This document shows, one piece after another, positions 1 through 5,850 of a stretch of 11,769 bases of DNA (the stretch's first letter is position 1; every line of letters begins with the position of its first letter). Made by a program: the position numbers and the translations under genes. Origin of the DNA: Bacteroidota bacterium (GTDB taxonomy: Bacteria; Bacteroidota; Bacteroidia; Chitinophagales; Chitinophagaceae); contig JAPLER010000007.1 in assembly GCA_026391115.1 (NCBI GenBank), positions 1 through 11,769 of the forward strand, given 5' to 3'. The notes beneath the pieces were generated by a model that saw only the letters and a program-made list of their open reading frames with translations, did not search any database and was not told where the DNA came from.

Positions 1-342
1 GGTGGTCTGAGAGTATTACATACAAATTATAATGGTACAAAGCAAGGCGTGTTTACGAACAATCCAGAAATATTAACTAACGACTTTTTTGTAAACTTGC
101 TTGATTTTAGTTCAAGTTGGAAACCTACAAGCCACGAACAACAAGAGTTTGAAGGAAGAGATAAAATAACTGGTAATTTAAAATGGACTGCTACTCGTGT
201 AGATTTAATCTTTGGTTCAAATTCTGAGTTAAGAGCTTTGTCAGAAGTATATGCAAGTGATGATGCAAAAGAAAAATTTGTACACGACTTTGCTGCTGCT
301 TGGATTAAAGTAATGAATTTAGACAGATTTGATTTAGCATAA
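1..342 (+). CDS. katG: Catalase-peroxidase KatG, C-terminal fragment (5' end outside window)
   Basis: The frame is open from base 1 to a TAA at 340-342 and gives the last 113 residues of a catalase-peroxidase. Recognisable family stretches are GVFTNNPEILTNDFFVNLLD near the start, then EGRDKITG, KWTATRVDLIFGSNSELRA, EVYASDDAKEKFVHDF and the terminal NLDRFDL. KatG is a haem enzyme that removes hydrogen peroxide by catalase and peroxidase reactions. This piece belongs to the C-terminal domain, which carries no haem ligand but supports the fold of the active N-terminal domain. The haem-pocket Arg/Trp/His and the Met-Tyr-Trp adduct lie upstream and cannot be checked. The gene appears intact to its stop and ends just before a strong hairpin terminator. 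A methionine-like GTG at 49 is internal, not a start, because conserved family sequence continues upstream of it. Confidence 0.96.
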   Translation, partial: GGLRVLHTNYNGTKQGVFTNNPEILTNDFFVNLLDFSSSWKPTSHEQQEFEGRDKITGNLKWTATRVDLIFGSNSELRALSEVYASDDAKEKFVHDFAAAWIKVMNLDRFDLA

Positions 343-367
343 ACTTTTATCATCAAAATTGCGTTAT

Positions 368-409
368 AAAAAAGAGCCTCAAATTAATATTAATTTGAGG
401 TTCTTTTTT
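368..409. terminator. Bidirectional rho-independent terminator
   Basis: A near-perfect inverted repeat is centred at 388/389. The left arm GAGCCTCAAATTA (374-386) pairs with TAATTTGAGGTTC (391-403) with one G-T pair, and the stem extends outward into A/T pairs to about 368 and 409. An A-run precedes the left arm and a T-run follows the right arm, so both strands give a stem followed by U residues. It sits between the katG stop (342) and the stop of the convergent small membrane protein (428), and would serve both. Confidence 0.88.
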
Positions 410-427
410 ATATAATGTAACGGTAAG

Positions 428-652
428 TTAGTTATTTATCATTTTCTCTTTTTGCCACCATCTATAACCTACAATTAGCATTATGGCAAGTGGTGTAATC
501 ATTAAGTAAACGATAGCAGCGTTTAAGCCTTGTGCTGGTCCTTCGCCAAGTTGTGATGCTGTTTTGGTACAAATAGAACACTGAGAAAAAATATTTGTGC
601 AAAATATTTGCAAAGCAACAACAAGCAATATTATTTTCTTATGCATCTTCAT
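428..652 (-). CDS. Small exported CxxC membrane protein, function unknown
   Basis: This encodes a 74-residue protein starting at the ATG at 652, two bases after the stop of the upstream barrel gene. The frame is also open from a TTG at 673, inside that gene, but ATG 652 (or ATG 646) gives a proper signal sequence: basic MKMHKK, a hydrophobic run, then a likely cleavage site before QC. The mature part begins with CSICTKTASQLGEG, which holds a CxxC pair, and continues into a transmembrane segment (AAIVYLMITPLAIMLIVGY) ended by basic RWWQKEK. By the positive-inside rule the CxxC faces the periplasm and the C-terminus the cytoplasm. From memory, small Bacteroidota proteins of this shape (signal, CxxC, one helix) are common but unassigned. 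A metal, haem or thiol-redox role is only a guess. It is probably co-transcribed with the barrel gene and ends at the bidirectional terminator. Confidence 0.8.
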   Translation of the reverse strand: MKMHKKIILLVVALQIFCTNIFSQCSICTKTASQLGEGPAQGLNAAIVYLMITPLAIMLIVGYRWWQKEKMINN

Positions 653-654
653 TT

Positions 655-1458
655 TTATAAACCACTTATACAAAGCCCTAAAGAAAACGTATTCATTTCT
701 GTTGCAAAAAAGCCAGATTTAGCAACAGGAGTTATTGTGTATGCTGCATTTAAAGACAACATACCATAACCAACACGACCAGTAAATGTTAAACGCGTTG
801 AGTTGAAGAATTTTTTGCTGTATTCTTTTTCAATATAAGTTGGGCCATAAACAGAAGAACCATCAGATTTTACAAGATTTTTTCCTTTGGTGTATGATTT
901 TAATAATGTACCCACTTTAGCACCTAAAGCCATTTTCCAAGATTTTGATGGCTCGTTTGGATTATTGAAATTGTATCTCAATTCAACAGGAATCTCTAAG
1001 AAAATTTCTGTAACTTTTAGTTTATCAAAACGGTTGTTATTACCGGCATTATGTATTTGTAAAGTATTGCCAGATTTAATATCTACAATAGAATTTTTAA
1101 AATAAATATTACTTGTGCCTAAACCTACACCATAAGCTACACTAAATTTTGGATTGGTTTTAAATGGCTTATCAATCATATAATAAATATTAAAATGGCG
1201 ACCTCCGTTTGTGCTACCACTATCTGCTGAAGCTGGCTTGTTGGTCCAGCTATCACTTCCAAATTGTATTAAAAAATGGTCAGCAGGGTGGCCAGATGTT
1301 TTTAATATAGAACTTCCACCATTGGTATTGGCATAAGAAGAATTGCCATTACTCTTTCTCACTTTTTTTGGAGTAGTGGTAGAATCTGTCTTTACATCTT
1401 GAGCTTTTGAAAAATTAACAACAGCCAAAACCATTATTGCAACAAAAAATTTTTTCAT
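655..1458 (-). CDS. Outer-membrane beta-barrel family protein, signal peptide present
   Basis: This 267-residue protein has a clear Sec signal peptide (MKKFF, hydrophobic core, cleavage near KAQ at residues 18-20). A low-complexity linker of about 40 residues rich in Ser, Thr, Asn and Gly follows. From about residue 60 it shows alternating amphipathic stretches typical of a small outer-membrane barrel, such as FNIYYMIDK, FSVAYGVGLG, TEIFLEIPVELRYNF, KMALGAKVGTLL, RLTFTGRVGYGMLSLNAAY and a final NTFSLGLCIS strand. It resembles the Bacteroidota outer membrane beta-barrel (PorT/OMP_b-brl-like) proteins. No substrate or partner can be named. The start ATG at 1458 is the only one giving the signal peptide. 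The downstream CxxC gene begins two bases after its stop, so the two are likely one transcript. A weak promoter match lies about 30 bases upstream. Confidence 0.82.
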   Translation of the reverse strand: MKKFFVAIMVLAVVNFSKAQDVKTDSTTTPKKVRKSNGNSSYANTNGGSSILKTSGHPADHFLIQFGSDSWTNKPASADSGSTNGGRHFNIYYMIDKPFKTNPKFSVAYGVGLGTSNIYFKNSIVDIKSGNTLQIHNAGNNNRFDKLKVTEIFLEIPVELRYNFNNPNEPSKSWKMALGAKVGTLLKSYTKGKNLVKSDGSSVYGPTYIEKEYSKKFFNSTRLTFTGRVGYGMLSLNAAYTITPVAKSGFFATEMNTFSLGLCISGL

Positions 1459-1489
1459 CTATTAATAATTAATATTTATTTAAACTAGG

Positions 1490-1517
1490 CAAAGAAAACC
1501 AATAAAAACTAAACAAA
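1490..1517 (-). promoter_or_regulatory. Possible Bacteroidota-type promoter for the barrel gene
   Basis: On the minus strand a TTTG (1517-1514) is followed after 16 bases by TTTCTTTG (1497-1490), one mismatch from the -7 consensus TAnnTTTG. It lies 32 bases before the ATG at 1458. The spacing is slightly short and the box imperfect, so this is tentative. Confidence 0.3.
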
Positions 1518-1552
1518 AGGTTAAAAATATTTAGAATAGTTAATGTATTGTA

Positions 1553-1582
1553 AATACTGGTTTTCTGGGAAGAAAAAGTATT
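1553..1582 (-). terminator. Possible weak terminator hairpin after the transketolase half
   Basis: Read on the minus strand, AATACT plus TTTTC pairs with GAAAA plus AGTATT around a TTCCCA loop, with a two-base CC bulge, giving an 11-bp A/T-rich stem. It lies 30 bases after the stop of the transketolase gene. No T-run follows, so intrinsic termination is uncertain; it may only be an RNA 3'-end structure. Confidence 0.3.
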
Positions 1583-1611
1583 GAATTTTACTGTTATAAA
1601 ACAGGATATGG

Positions 1612-2577
1612 TTAACCTTTTCTGCTAATAGCTTTTAATGCAGCATCAACAATAAAAGGAGTATCCAAACCATATTTTTTTAATAACTCAACAGGTTTAC
1701 CACTTTCGCAAAAAGTATCTTTTGTGCCAATATATTCAATAGGTATTGGTAAATATTTTGCAGCAACTTGTGCAATACTATCGCCCAAACCACCAATAAC
1801 ATTGTGTTCCTCAACAGTAACTGCACATTTGGTTTTAGAAATAGAAGCCAATACAGCAGTCTCATCAAGTGGTTTTATAGTGTGTATATTAATCACTTCT
1901 ACACTTACACCTTGTTCTTCTAATATTTTACCTGCTTCAACAGCTTTCCATACCATATGACCACAAGCAAAGATGCTTACGTTGTTACCATCGCTTAATT
2001 TTTGAGCTTTACCTACTACAAAATCACTACCGTCTTCGGCAGTAAAATTTGCCCATTTAGGTCTGCCAAATCTTAAATACACCGGGCCTTGATAATTGGC
2101 AATAGCTTTTGTTGCAGCTTTGGTTTGGTTATAATCACAAGGAACAATTACTGTCATTCCTGGCAACATTTTCATCATTCCTATATCTTCTAAAACTTGG
2201 TGTGTTGCACCATCTTCGCCCAAGGTTAAACCAGCGTGACTTGCACAAATTTTTACATTTTTATTACTATACGCAACGCTTTGTCTTATTTGATCGTAAA
2301 CACGACTAGTACTAAAATTGGCAAACGTAGTAGTAAAAGGAATTTTGCCGCCAATAGTTAAACCTGCAGCTATACCAATCATATTGGCTTCGGCAATACC
2401 ACATTGTATAAATCTTTCAGGAAAGTCTTTTATAAAATTGGCTATTTTCATACTGCCAGCAAGATCTGCAGTTAATACCACAACGTTTGGGTTGTCTTTA
2501 CCAGCTTCATACATTCCATCCCCAAAGCCTGCACGTGTTTCTTTTTCGTTTTGTATTTGTATATCGCTACACTTCAT
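1612..2577 (-). CDS. Transketolase, C-terminal subunit (split form)
   Basis: This 321-residue protein matches the second half of transketolase: the pyrimidine-binding domain (about residues 11-180) followed by the C-terminal domain (about 190-315). The catalytic-type glutamate that contacts the thiamine diphosphate pyrimidine is seen as E63 in CGIAEANMIGIAAGL. Other family stretches are GLTLGEDGATHQ, LEDIGMMKMLPGMTVIVP, GPVYLRFGR and VTVEEHNVIGGLGDS. Transketolase moves two-carbon units between sugar phosphates in the non-oxidative pentose phosphate pathway. In organisms with the split form, a separate N-terminal subunit of about 270-280 residues binds the diphosphate, and the two genes are usually adjacent. 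Here the upstream neighbour is an FKBP gene and no N-terminal half occurs in the window. The frame is intact from ATG 2577, and a heptad repeat array ends three bases before it. A pyruvate-dehydrogenase-beta-like or DXS-like enzyme is a less likely alternative. Confidence 0.9.
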   Translation of the reverse strand: MKCSDIQIQNEKETRAGFGDGMYEAGKDNPNVVVLTADLAGSMKIANFIKDFPERFIQCGIAEANMIGIAAGLTIGGKIPFTTTFANFSTSRVYDQIRQSVAYSNKNVKICASHAGLTLGEDGATHQVLEDIGMMKMLPGMTVIVPCDYNQTKAATKAIANYQGPVYLRFGRPKWANFTAEDGSDFVVGKAQKLSDGNNVSIFACGHMVWKAVEAGKILEEQGVSVEVINIHTIKPLDETAVLASISKTKCAVTVEEHNVIGGLGDSIAQVAAKYLPIPIEYIGTKDTFCESGKPVELLKKYGLDTPFIVDAALKAISRKG

Positions 2578-2579
2578 TA

Positions 2580-2610
2580 GTTTAAAGTTTAAAGTTTAAA
2601 GTTTAAAGTT
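2580..2610 (-). repeat. Four-copy 7-bp tandem repeat before the transketolase start codon
   Basis: TTTAAAG is repeated four times without mismatch (2581-2608) and begins a fifth time (TT, 2609-2610). On the coding strand of the downstream gene it reads as CTTTAAA units ending almost directly at the ATG (2577). This strand contains no G within the repeat, so the leader would be A/C/U-only RNA. A closely related array precedes asnS. Confidence 0.95.
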
Positions 2611-2663
2611 AGATTTCAATAAACTATAAACTGGTGAACCATTCTATAACTCTTTTTTTGAAC

Positions 2664-3386
2664 TTATTCTTTTTCTATATCTAATAATTCTACTTCAAAA
2701 ATTAAAGTAGCACCAGGTTTAATTTTATCGCCACTGCCGTTATCGCCATAGGCTAAGTCACTTGGTAAAAATATTTTCCATTTGCTACCTACAGTCATTT
2801 GTGTAACAGCCAATGTCCAACCTTTAATCACTTGGTTTAAACCAAAAGAAATAGGCTCTCCTCTATCAACGCTACTCTCAAACACAGTCCCATCTGTTAA
2901 AGTGCCATGATAATGTACTTTAACTTTATCTGTAGGTAATGGATGAACAGTACTTTCGCTAGCTCTTAACACCTCGTACTGCCAACCACCAGGCATACTA
3001 ATAACGCCTTTGCGTTTAGCATTTTCTGCCAAGAATTTTTTTCCTGCTGCTTTTTCGGGCATACTTTTTTGAGCATTTTGTGCTTGCACATAAGTATTTA
3101 CACATTGCATAGATTGCATTTCGGTAATGCTTAAAGGTTTGTTACCAAACACATCATTCATTCCTTTGGTTACCAACGAAACATCTATTTTATCTAGGTT
3201 TTGTGCTTTTAAGTTTTTTGCAATGTTTACACCCAACGCATAACTAGCACTATCTTTTAAATTTTTTAATGGAGTAGTTGTAGCTGCAACAGATTTAGTA
3301 GCTGTTACTTTTTTTGTTGTAGTAGATTTTTGAGCCATTGTTGCTGTGCAAGTAAGTATAAGTGCACCAAAAAATAATTTCTTCAT
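2664..3386 (-). CDS. Exported FKBP-type peptidyl-prolyl cis-trans isomerase
   Basis: This 240-residue protein begins with a Sec signal peptide (MKKLFFGALI, cleavage near TMAQ at 16-19). A Thr/Lys/Ala-rich tract follows (about 21-38), then a helical FKBP_N-type dimerisation region (about 40-125), then a C-terminal FKBP domain (about 133-238). In the catalytic domain one sees VKVHYHGTLTDG (155-166), VIKGW with the binding-pocket tryptophan W190, LAYGD (211-215) and the final ATLIFEVELLDIE. The position that is usually Asp in the FDSS motif is Glu here (E170 in FESS), a conservative change. Proteins of this build (FkpA/Mip-like) catalyse proline isomerisation and chaperone folding in the periplasm. 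The gene lies 86 bases upstream of the transketolase half on the same strand with no clear terminator between them, so read-through is possible. No paralogue-level name can be fixed from sequence alone. Confidence 0.93.
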   Translation of the reverse strand: MKKLFFGALILTCTATMAQKSTTTKKVTATKSVAATTTPLKNLKDSASYALGVNIAKNLKAQNLDKIDVSLVTKGMNDVFGNKPLSITEMQSMQCVNTYVQAQNAQKSMPEKAAGKKFLAENAKRKGVISMPGGWQYEVLRASESTVHPLPTDKVKVHYHGTLTDGTVFESSVDRGEPISFGLNQVIKGWTLAVTQMTVGSKWKIFLPSDLAYGDNGSGDKIKPGATLIFEVELLDIEKE

Positions 3387-3567
3387 TTATAACAAATTTT
3401 TTGTGTGGCAAAGTAAAATAAGATAGGCTTATGTAAGGCATTTATTTTACTTAAAATCATAAATATCTTTTGTAATCTTTTTGTTTTATAAAAGAAAATG
3501 GCTGATGTGTTTGTTTATATGGCAAATGAATTTGCTCTTATTCTCAATTGTTATAATTAAAATGGTT

Positions 3568-3599
3568 TTTGTAAACTCATATTGAGATACTTATTTTTG
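3568..3599 (+). promoter_or_regulatory. Good Bacteroidota promoter for the lone hypothetical gene
   Basis: TTTG (3568-3571) is followed after 20 bases by TATTTTTG (3592-3599), an exact match to the -33/-7 pattern TTTG / TAnnTTTG used by the Bacteroidota primary sigma factor. The implied transcript would start around 3604-3606 and leave about 27 bases before the ATG at 3632. This argues against the TTG at 3617 as the translation start. Confidence 0.6.
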
Positions 3600-3631
3600 G
3601 TTGGAGAATTAGTTGCTTGATATTCATAAAA

Positions 3632-4120
3632 ATGAATTGGAGACATATGAAAGAAACACCTGAATACATAAGGATAGGGTTCTATAAAAATTTCAAAAGT
3701 TATGATTCTATTTTAATTTCTGTAGATATAGAAGGACTTTGTGAACTTGAAAATGTTTTTGAAAAACTTAGCAATGGGTTATTGAGTTATGATTTTGCTA
3801 ATCTCAAGTATTTAGATAATAATTTTTCTATTAATATTAAGGCTTATAACTATGCAGAAAACAAAGGTTTTGCAAAAATAGACAAACATAAATACGAGTG
3901 GAGGCTCACAAGTTATCAATGGGGTCAATTCAAAGAAAAATTGTTGATGTTAAAGAATTGTGTTGATGGAGGTCACCAATATTTAGATTTTGAAGTAAAT
4001 GTAAATCATTACGAGGTAGAAAGGAATCATATAAATATCAATAGTTTGCAAGTTATTTTCTCTTTGTATGAATATCCATTAAGTTTTTGGGAAGAACACT
4101 TTAAAATAAATAATATCTAA
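3632..4120 (+). CDS. Hypothetical protein, unrecognised
   Basis: This encodes 162 residues from the ATG at 3632; I do not recognise the family. An alternative ATG at 3647 (MKETPEYIRIGFY) is preceded by GGAG at 3639-3642, a usable Shine-Dalgarno site at short spacing, so the true start may be five codons later. The protein is soluble in character, with no signal peptide or membrane segment. It is rich in Tyr, Phe, Trp, Asn and acidic residues, and mixed alpha/beta in pattern (RIGFYKNF, SILISVDIEGL, then an acidic helix, later QVIFSLYEYPLSFWEEHF). Size and composition recall single-gene immunity or orphan accessory proteins, but there is no toxin gene beside it, so that is speculation. It stands alone, with 245 bases before and 186 bases after it, on the opposite strand from the FKBP gene, and has its own promoter. 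Confidence 0.75.
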   Translation: MNWRHMKETPEYIRIGFYKNFKSYDSILISVDIEGLCELENVFEKLSNGLLSYDFANLKYLDNNFSINIKAYNYAENKGFAKIDKHKYEWRLTSYQWGQFKEKLLMLKNCVDGGHQYLDFEVNVNHYEVERNHININSLQVIFSLYEYPLSFWEEHFKINNI

Positions 4121-4195
4121 GGAACATACAACAGATTTTCATAAAAATCAAATATCACTTTCTCTTTTTAAATAAACCATTAGTTGCTGTGCTTC

Positions 4196-4203
4196 TATAT
4201 TTG
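4196..4203 (+). promoter_or_regulatory. Possible -7 box for asnS
   Basis: TATATTTG matches TAnnTTTG exactly. No convincing TTTG -33 element is found at the expected distance upstream. If used, it would give an asnS leader of about 95-100 bases that contains the inverted heptad-like stretch and the heptad array. Confidence 0.4.
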
Positions 4204-4217
4204 CAGCCATTTACAAC

Positions 4218-4238
4218 ATTTAAAAGTTTTAAAGTTAC
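4218..4238 (+). repeat. Degenerate heptad-like stretch, inverted relative to the asnS array
   Basis: The segment ATTTAAAAGTTTTAAAGTTA contains two AAAG-type units in the opposite sense to the CTTTTAA units at 4268-4300. Its reverse complement matches AACTTTTAA units with small offsets. In RNA, the two segments could pair into a long A/U hairpin with a loop of about 30 bases in the asnS leader. Confidence 0.55.
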
Positions 4239-4267
4239 TGTTTGAGAACTTGTAATAGATGCAACTC

Positions 4268-4300
4268 ACTTTTAACTTTTAACTTTTAACTTTTAACTTA
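4268..4300 (+). repeat. Four-copy 7-bp tandem repeat before the asnS start codon
   Basis: ACTTTTA occurs four times in perfect tandem (4268-4295), followed by a truncated unit ACTTA (4296-4300). The array ends six bases before the asnS ATG (4307). The unit differs by one base from the array before the transketolase gene (ACTTTAA on its coding strand), and the orientation relative to the downstream gene is the same. The coding strand of the array has no G. Confidence 0.95.
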
Positions 4301-4306
4301 AAGAAT

Positions 4307-5758
4307 ATGTTTAACATTAGAACAAAAATTAAAGCCCTATTAAGTGGCGACAAAATTGGACAGGAAGTAATTGTTATGGGTTGGGTTCGTACTTTTCGTA
4401 ACAATCAGTTTATAGCATTAAATGATGGTAGCACCAATAATAATTTACAAGTTGTTGTAGAACTTGGAATGTTGGATGATGATACTTTAAAACGCTTTAC
4501 CACAGGGGCTTCGCTAAAAGTTACTGGAGAATTAGTAGCGAGTTTGGGCAAAGGACAAACAGTAGAATTAAAAGCAAAATCAATAGAAGTTTTGGGAGAT
4601 AGTGATGCAGAAAAATATCCTTTACAACCCAAAAAACACAGCCTTGAGTTTTTAAGAGAAAAAGCACACTTACGTTTTAGAACAAACACATTTGCTGCTG
4701 TTTTTCGTTTGCGACATAGCTTGGCTTATGCAATTCATAAATTTTACAACGATAAAGGTTTTGTGTATTTACATACGCCTATTATAACTGCAAGTGATGC
4801 AGAAGGTGCAGGAGAAATGTTTAGAGTTACCACTTTACCAATGGATGGTACAGCACCACGCAATGAAGATGGAACAATTAATTATACTGAAGATTTTTTT
4901 GGCAAAAGCACCAACCTTACAGTTAGTGGTCAGCTAGAAGGAGAGTTGGGTGCAATGGCTTTTAGTGAGGTATATACTTTTGGTCCAACTTTTAGAGCAG
5001 AAAACTCAAACACAGCAAGACATTTAGCAGAATTTTGGATGATAGAACCAGAAGTAGCTTTTAATGATTTAGAAGATAATATGAACTTGGCTGAAGAGTT
5101 TATTCAATATTTAATTCGTTATGCAATGGAGCATAATATGGAAGATTTAGAATTCCTTGATGCACGCCTTGCCGAAGAAGAAAAACAAAAACCCACCAAC
5201 GAAAGACAAGAATTTGGTTTGATTGAAAAATTGAAAATGCTTGTAGATAATAAGTTTGAAAGAATTACTTACACCGAAGCCATTACAATTTTATTAGAAT
5301 CATCTCACTATAAAAAGAAAAAATTCAAATATGATGTTGCTTGGGGTATTGATATGCAAAGTGAACACGAAAGATATTTGGTAGAAAAACATTTTAAAAA
5401 ACCAGTAATTGTAACTAATTATCCTGCTGCAATAAAAGCATTTTATATGAGACAAGATGATGGCTGCGAAGCAGGAAAAGAAACTGTTGCAGCAATGGAT
5501 ATTTTAGCACCAGGCATTGGCGAAATTGTTGGTGGAAGCCAAAGAGAAGAAAGATTGGAAAAACTTGAAGCAAGAATGAATGCTATGCATATACCAACAG
5601 ATGAAATGTTTTGGTATATAGATACAAGACGTTTTGGTAGTGTGCCACACGCAGGTTTTGGTTTAGGTTTTGAAAGAATGGTATTGTTTGTAACAGGAAT
5701 GGCAAATATCAGAGATGTAATTCCTTTTGCAAGAACACCAAAGAATTGTGAGTTTTAA
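4307..5758 (+). CDS. asnS: Asparaginyl-tRNA synthetase
   Basis: This 483-residue class IIb aminoacyl-tRNA synthetase charges tRNA-Asn with asparagine in the cytoplasm. An N-terminal OB-fold anticodon-binding domain (about residues 17-105) shows VIVMGWVRTFRNNQFIALND. The catalytic domain has the AsnS pattern SGQLEGELGAMAFSEVYTFG leading into motif 2 (FRAENSNTARHLAEFWMIE, from F229). Motif 3 is AGFGLGFERM (449-458) with its invariant arginine R457, and the end is PFARTPKNCEF. A lysine- and glutamate-rich stretch in the middle (about 275-345) is in keeping with the longer bacterial AsnS form. AsnS rather than AspS is supported by the short overall length and the ARHLAEFWMIEPE segment. The ATG at 4307 aligns with the expected N-terminus; a heptad repeat array stands directly before it and there is no Shine-Dalgarno site. 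Confidence 0.97.
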   Translation: MFNIRTKIKALLSGDKIGQEVIVMGWVRTFRNNQFIALNDGSTNNNLQVVVELGMLDDDTLKRFTTGASLKVTGELVASLGKGQTVELKAKSIEVLGDSDAEKYPLQPKKHSLEFLREKAHLRFRTNTFAAVFRLRHSLAYAIHKFYNDKGFVYLHTPIITASDAEGAGEMFRVTTLPMDGTAPRNEDGTINYTEDFFGKSTNLTVSGQLEGELGAMAFSEVYTFGPTFRAENSNTARHLAEFWMIEPEVAFNDLEDNMNLAEEFIQYLIRYAMEHNMEDLEFLDARLAEEEKQKPTNERQEFGLIEKLKMLVDNKFERITYTEAITILLESSHYKKKKFKYDVAWGIDMQSEHERYLVEKHFKKPVIVTNYPAAIKAFYMRQDDGCEAGKETVAAMDILAPGIGEIVGGSQREERLEKLEARMNAMHIPTDEMFWYIDTRRFGSVPHAGFGLGFERMVLFVTGMANIRDVIPFARTPKNCEF

Positions 5759-5762
5759 TTAA

Positions 5763-5776
5763 GCTAGTTGCTAGTA
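5763..5776 (+). repeat. Two-copy 7-bp direct repeat after asnS
   Basis: GCTAGTT is followed directly by GCTAGTA, five bases after the asnS stop codon. It is only two units with one mismatch, but it shares the 7-bp period of the arrays at 2580 and 4268 while having a different unit sequence. Confidence 0.45.
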
Positions 5777-5779
5777 GTG

Positions 5780-5814
5780 AATGGTAAAAAGCGATTGATA
5801 GATTTTGTACCATT
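5780..5814 (+). other. Inverted repeat between asnS and the CNNM gene
   Basis: AATGGTA (5780-5786) pairs with TACCATT (5808-5814), and inside it AAAA can pair with TTTT past a one-base bulge, giving roughly 11 pairs around a 12-base loop. No T-run follows directly, so it is not a typical intrinsic terminator. It may mark the asnS mRNA end or be a leader structure of the next gene. Confidence 0.4.
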
Positions 5815-5850
5815 TAGCTTTAACATCATTTTTCACTTATTTTCGTATCA

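Noticed and set aside
27..356. A 109-codon minus-strand frame over the katG end
   Set aside because: The plus strand holds unmistakable KatG sequence; the minus frame also runs close to the terminator and has no recognisable features.
2318..2599. A 93-codon plus-strand frame opposite the transketolase start
   Set aside because: Antisense to conserved transketolase residues; it merely runs out through the repeat array.
3409..3416. Possible -7 box (TTACTTTG on the minus strand) for the FKBP gene
   Set aside because: One mismatch to the consensus and no -33 element at a proper distance, so it is not strong enough to list.
4134..4149. Six-base inverted repeat GATTTT/AAAATC after the unknown gene
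   Set aside because: Short, all but one pair A/T, and no T-run follows; not a credible terminator.
2580..4300. The two heptad arrays as a CRISPR or mobile-element end
   Set aside because: The units are contiguous 7-mers without spacers, there are no cas or transposase genes, and no target-site duplication was seen.
4204..4306. T-box-like regulation of asnS
   Set aside because: No T-box consensus or specifier stem is visible, and the leader is short and nearly all A/T.
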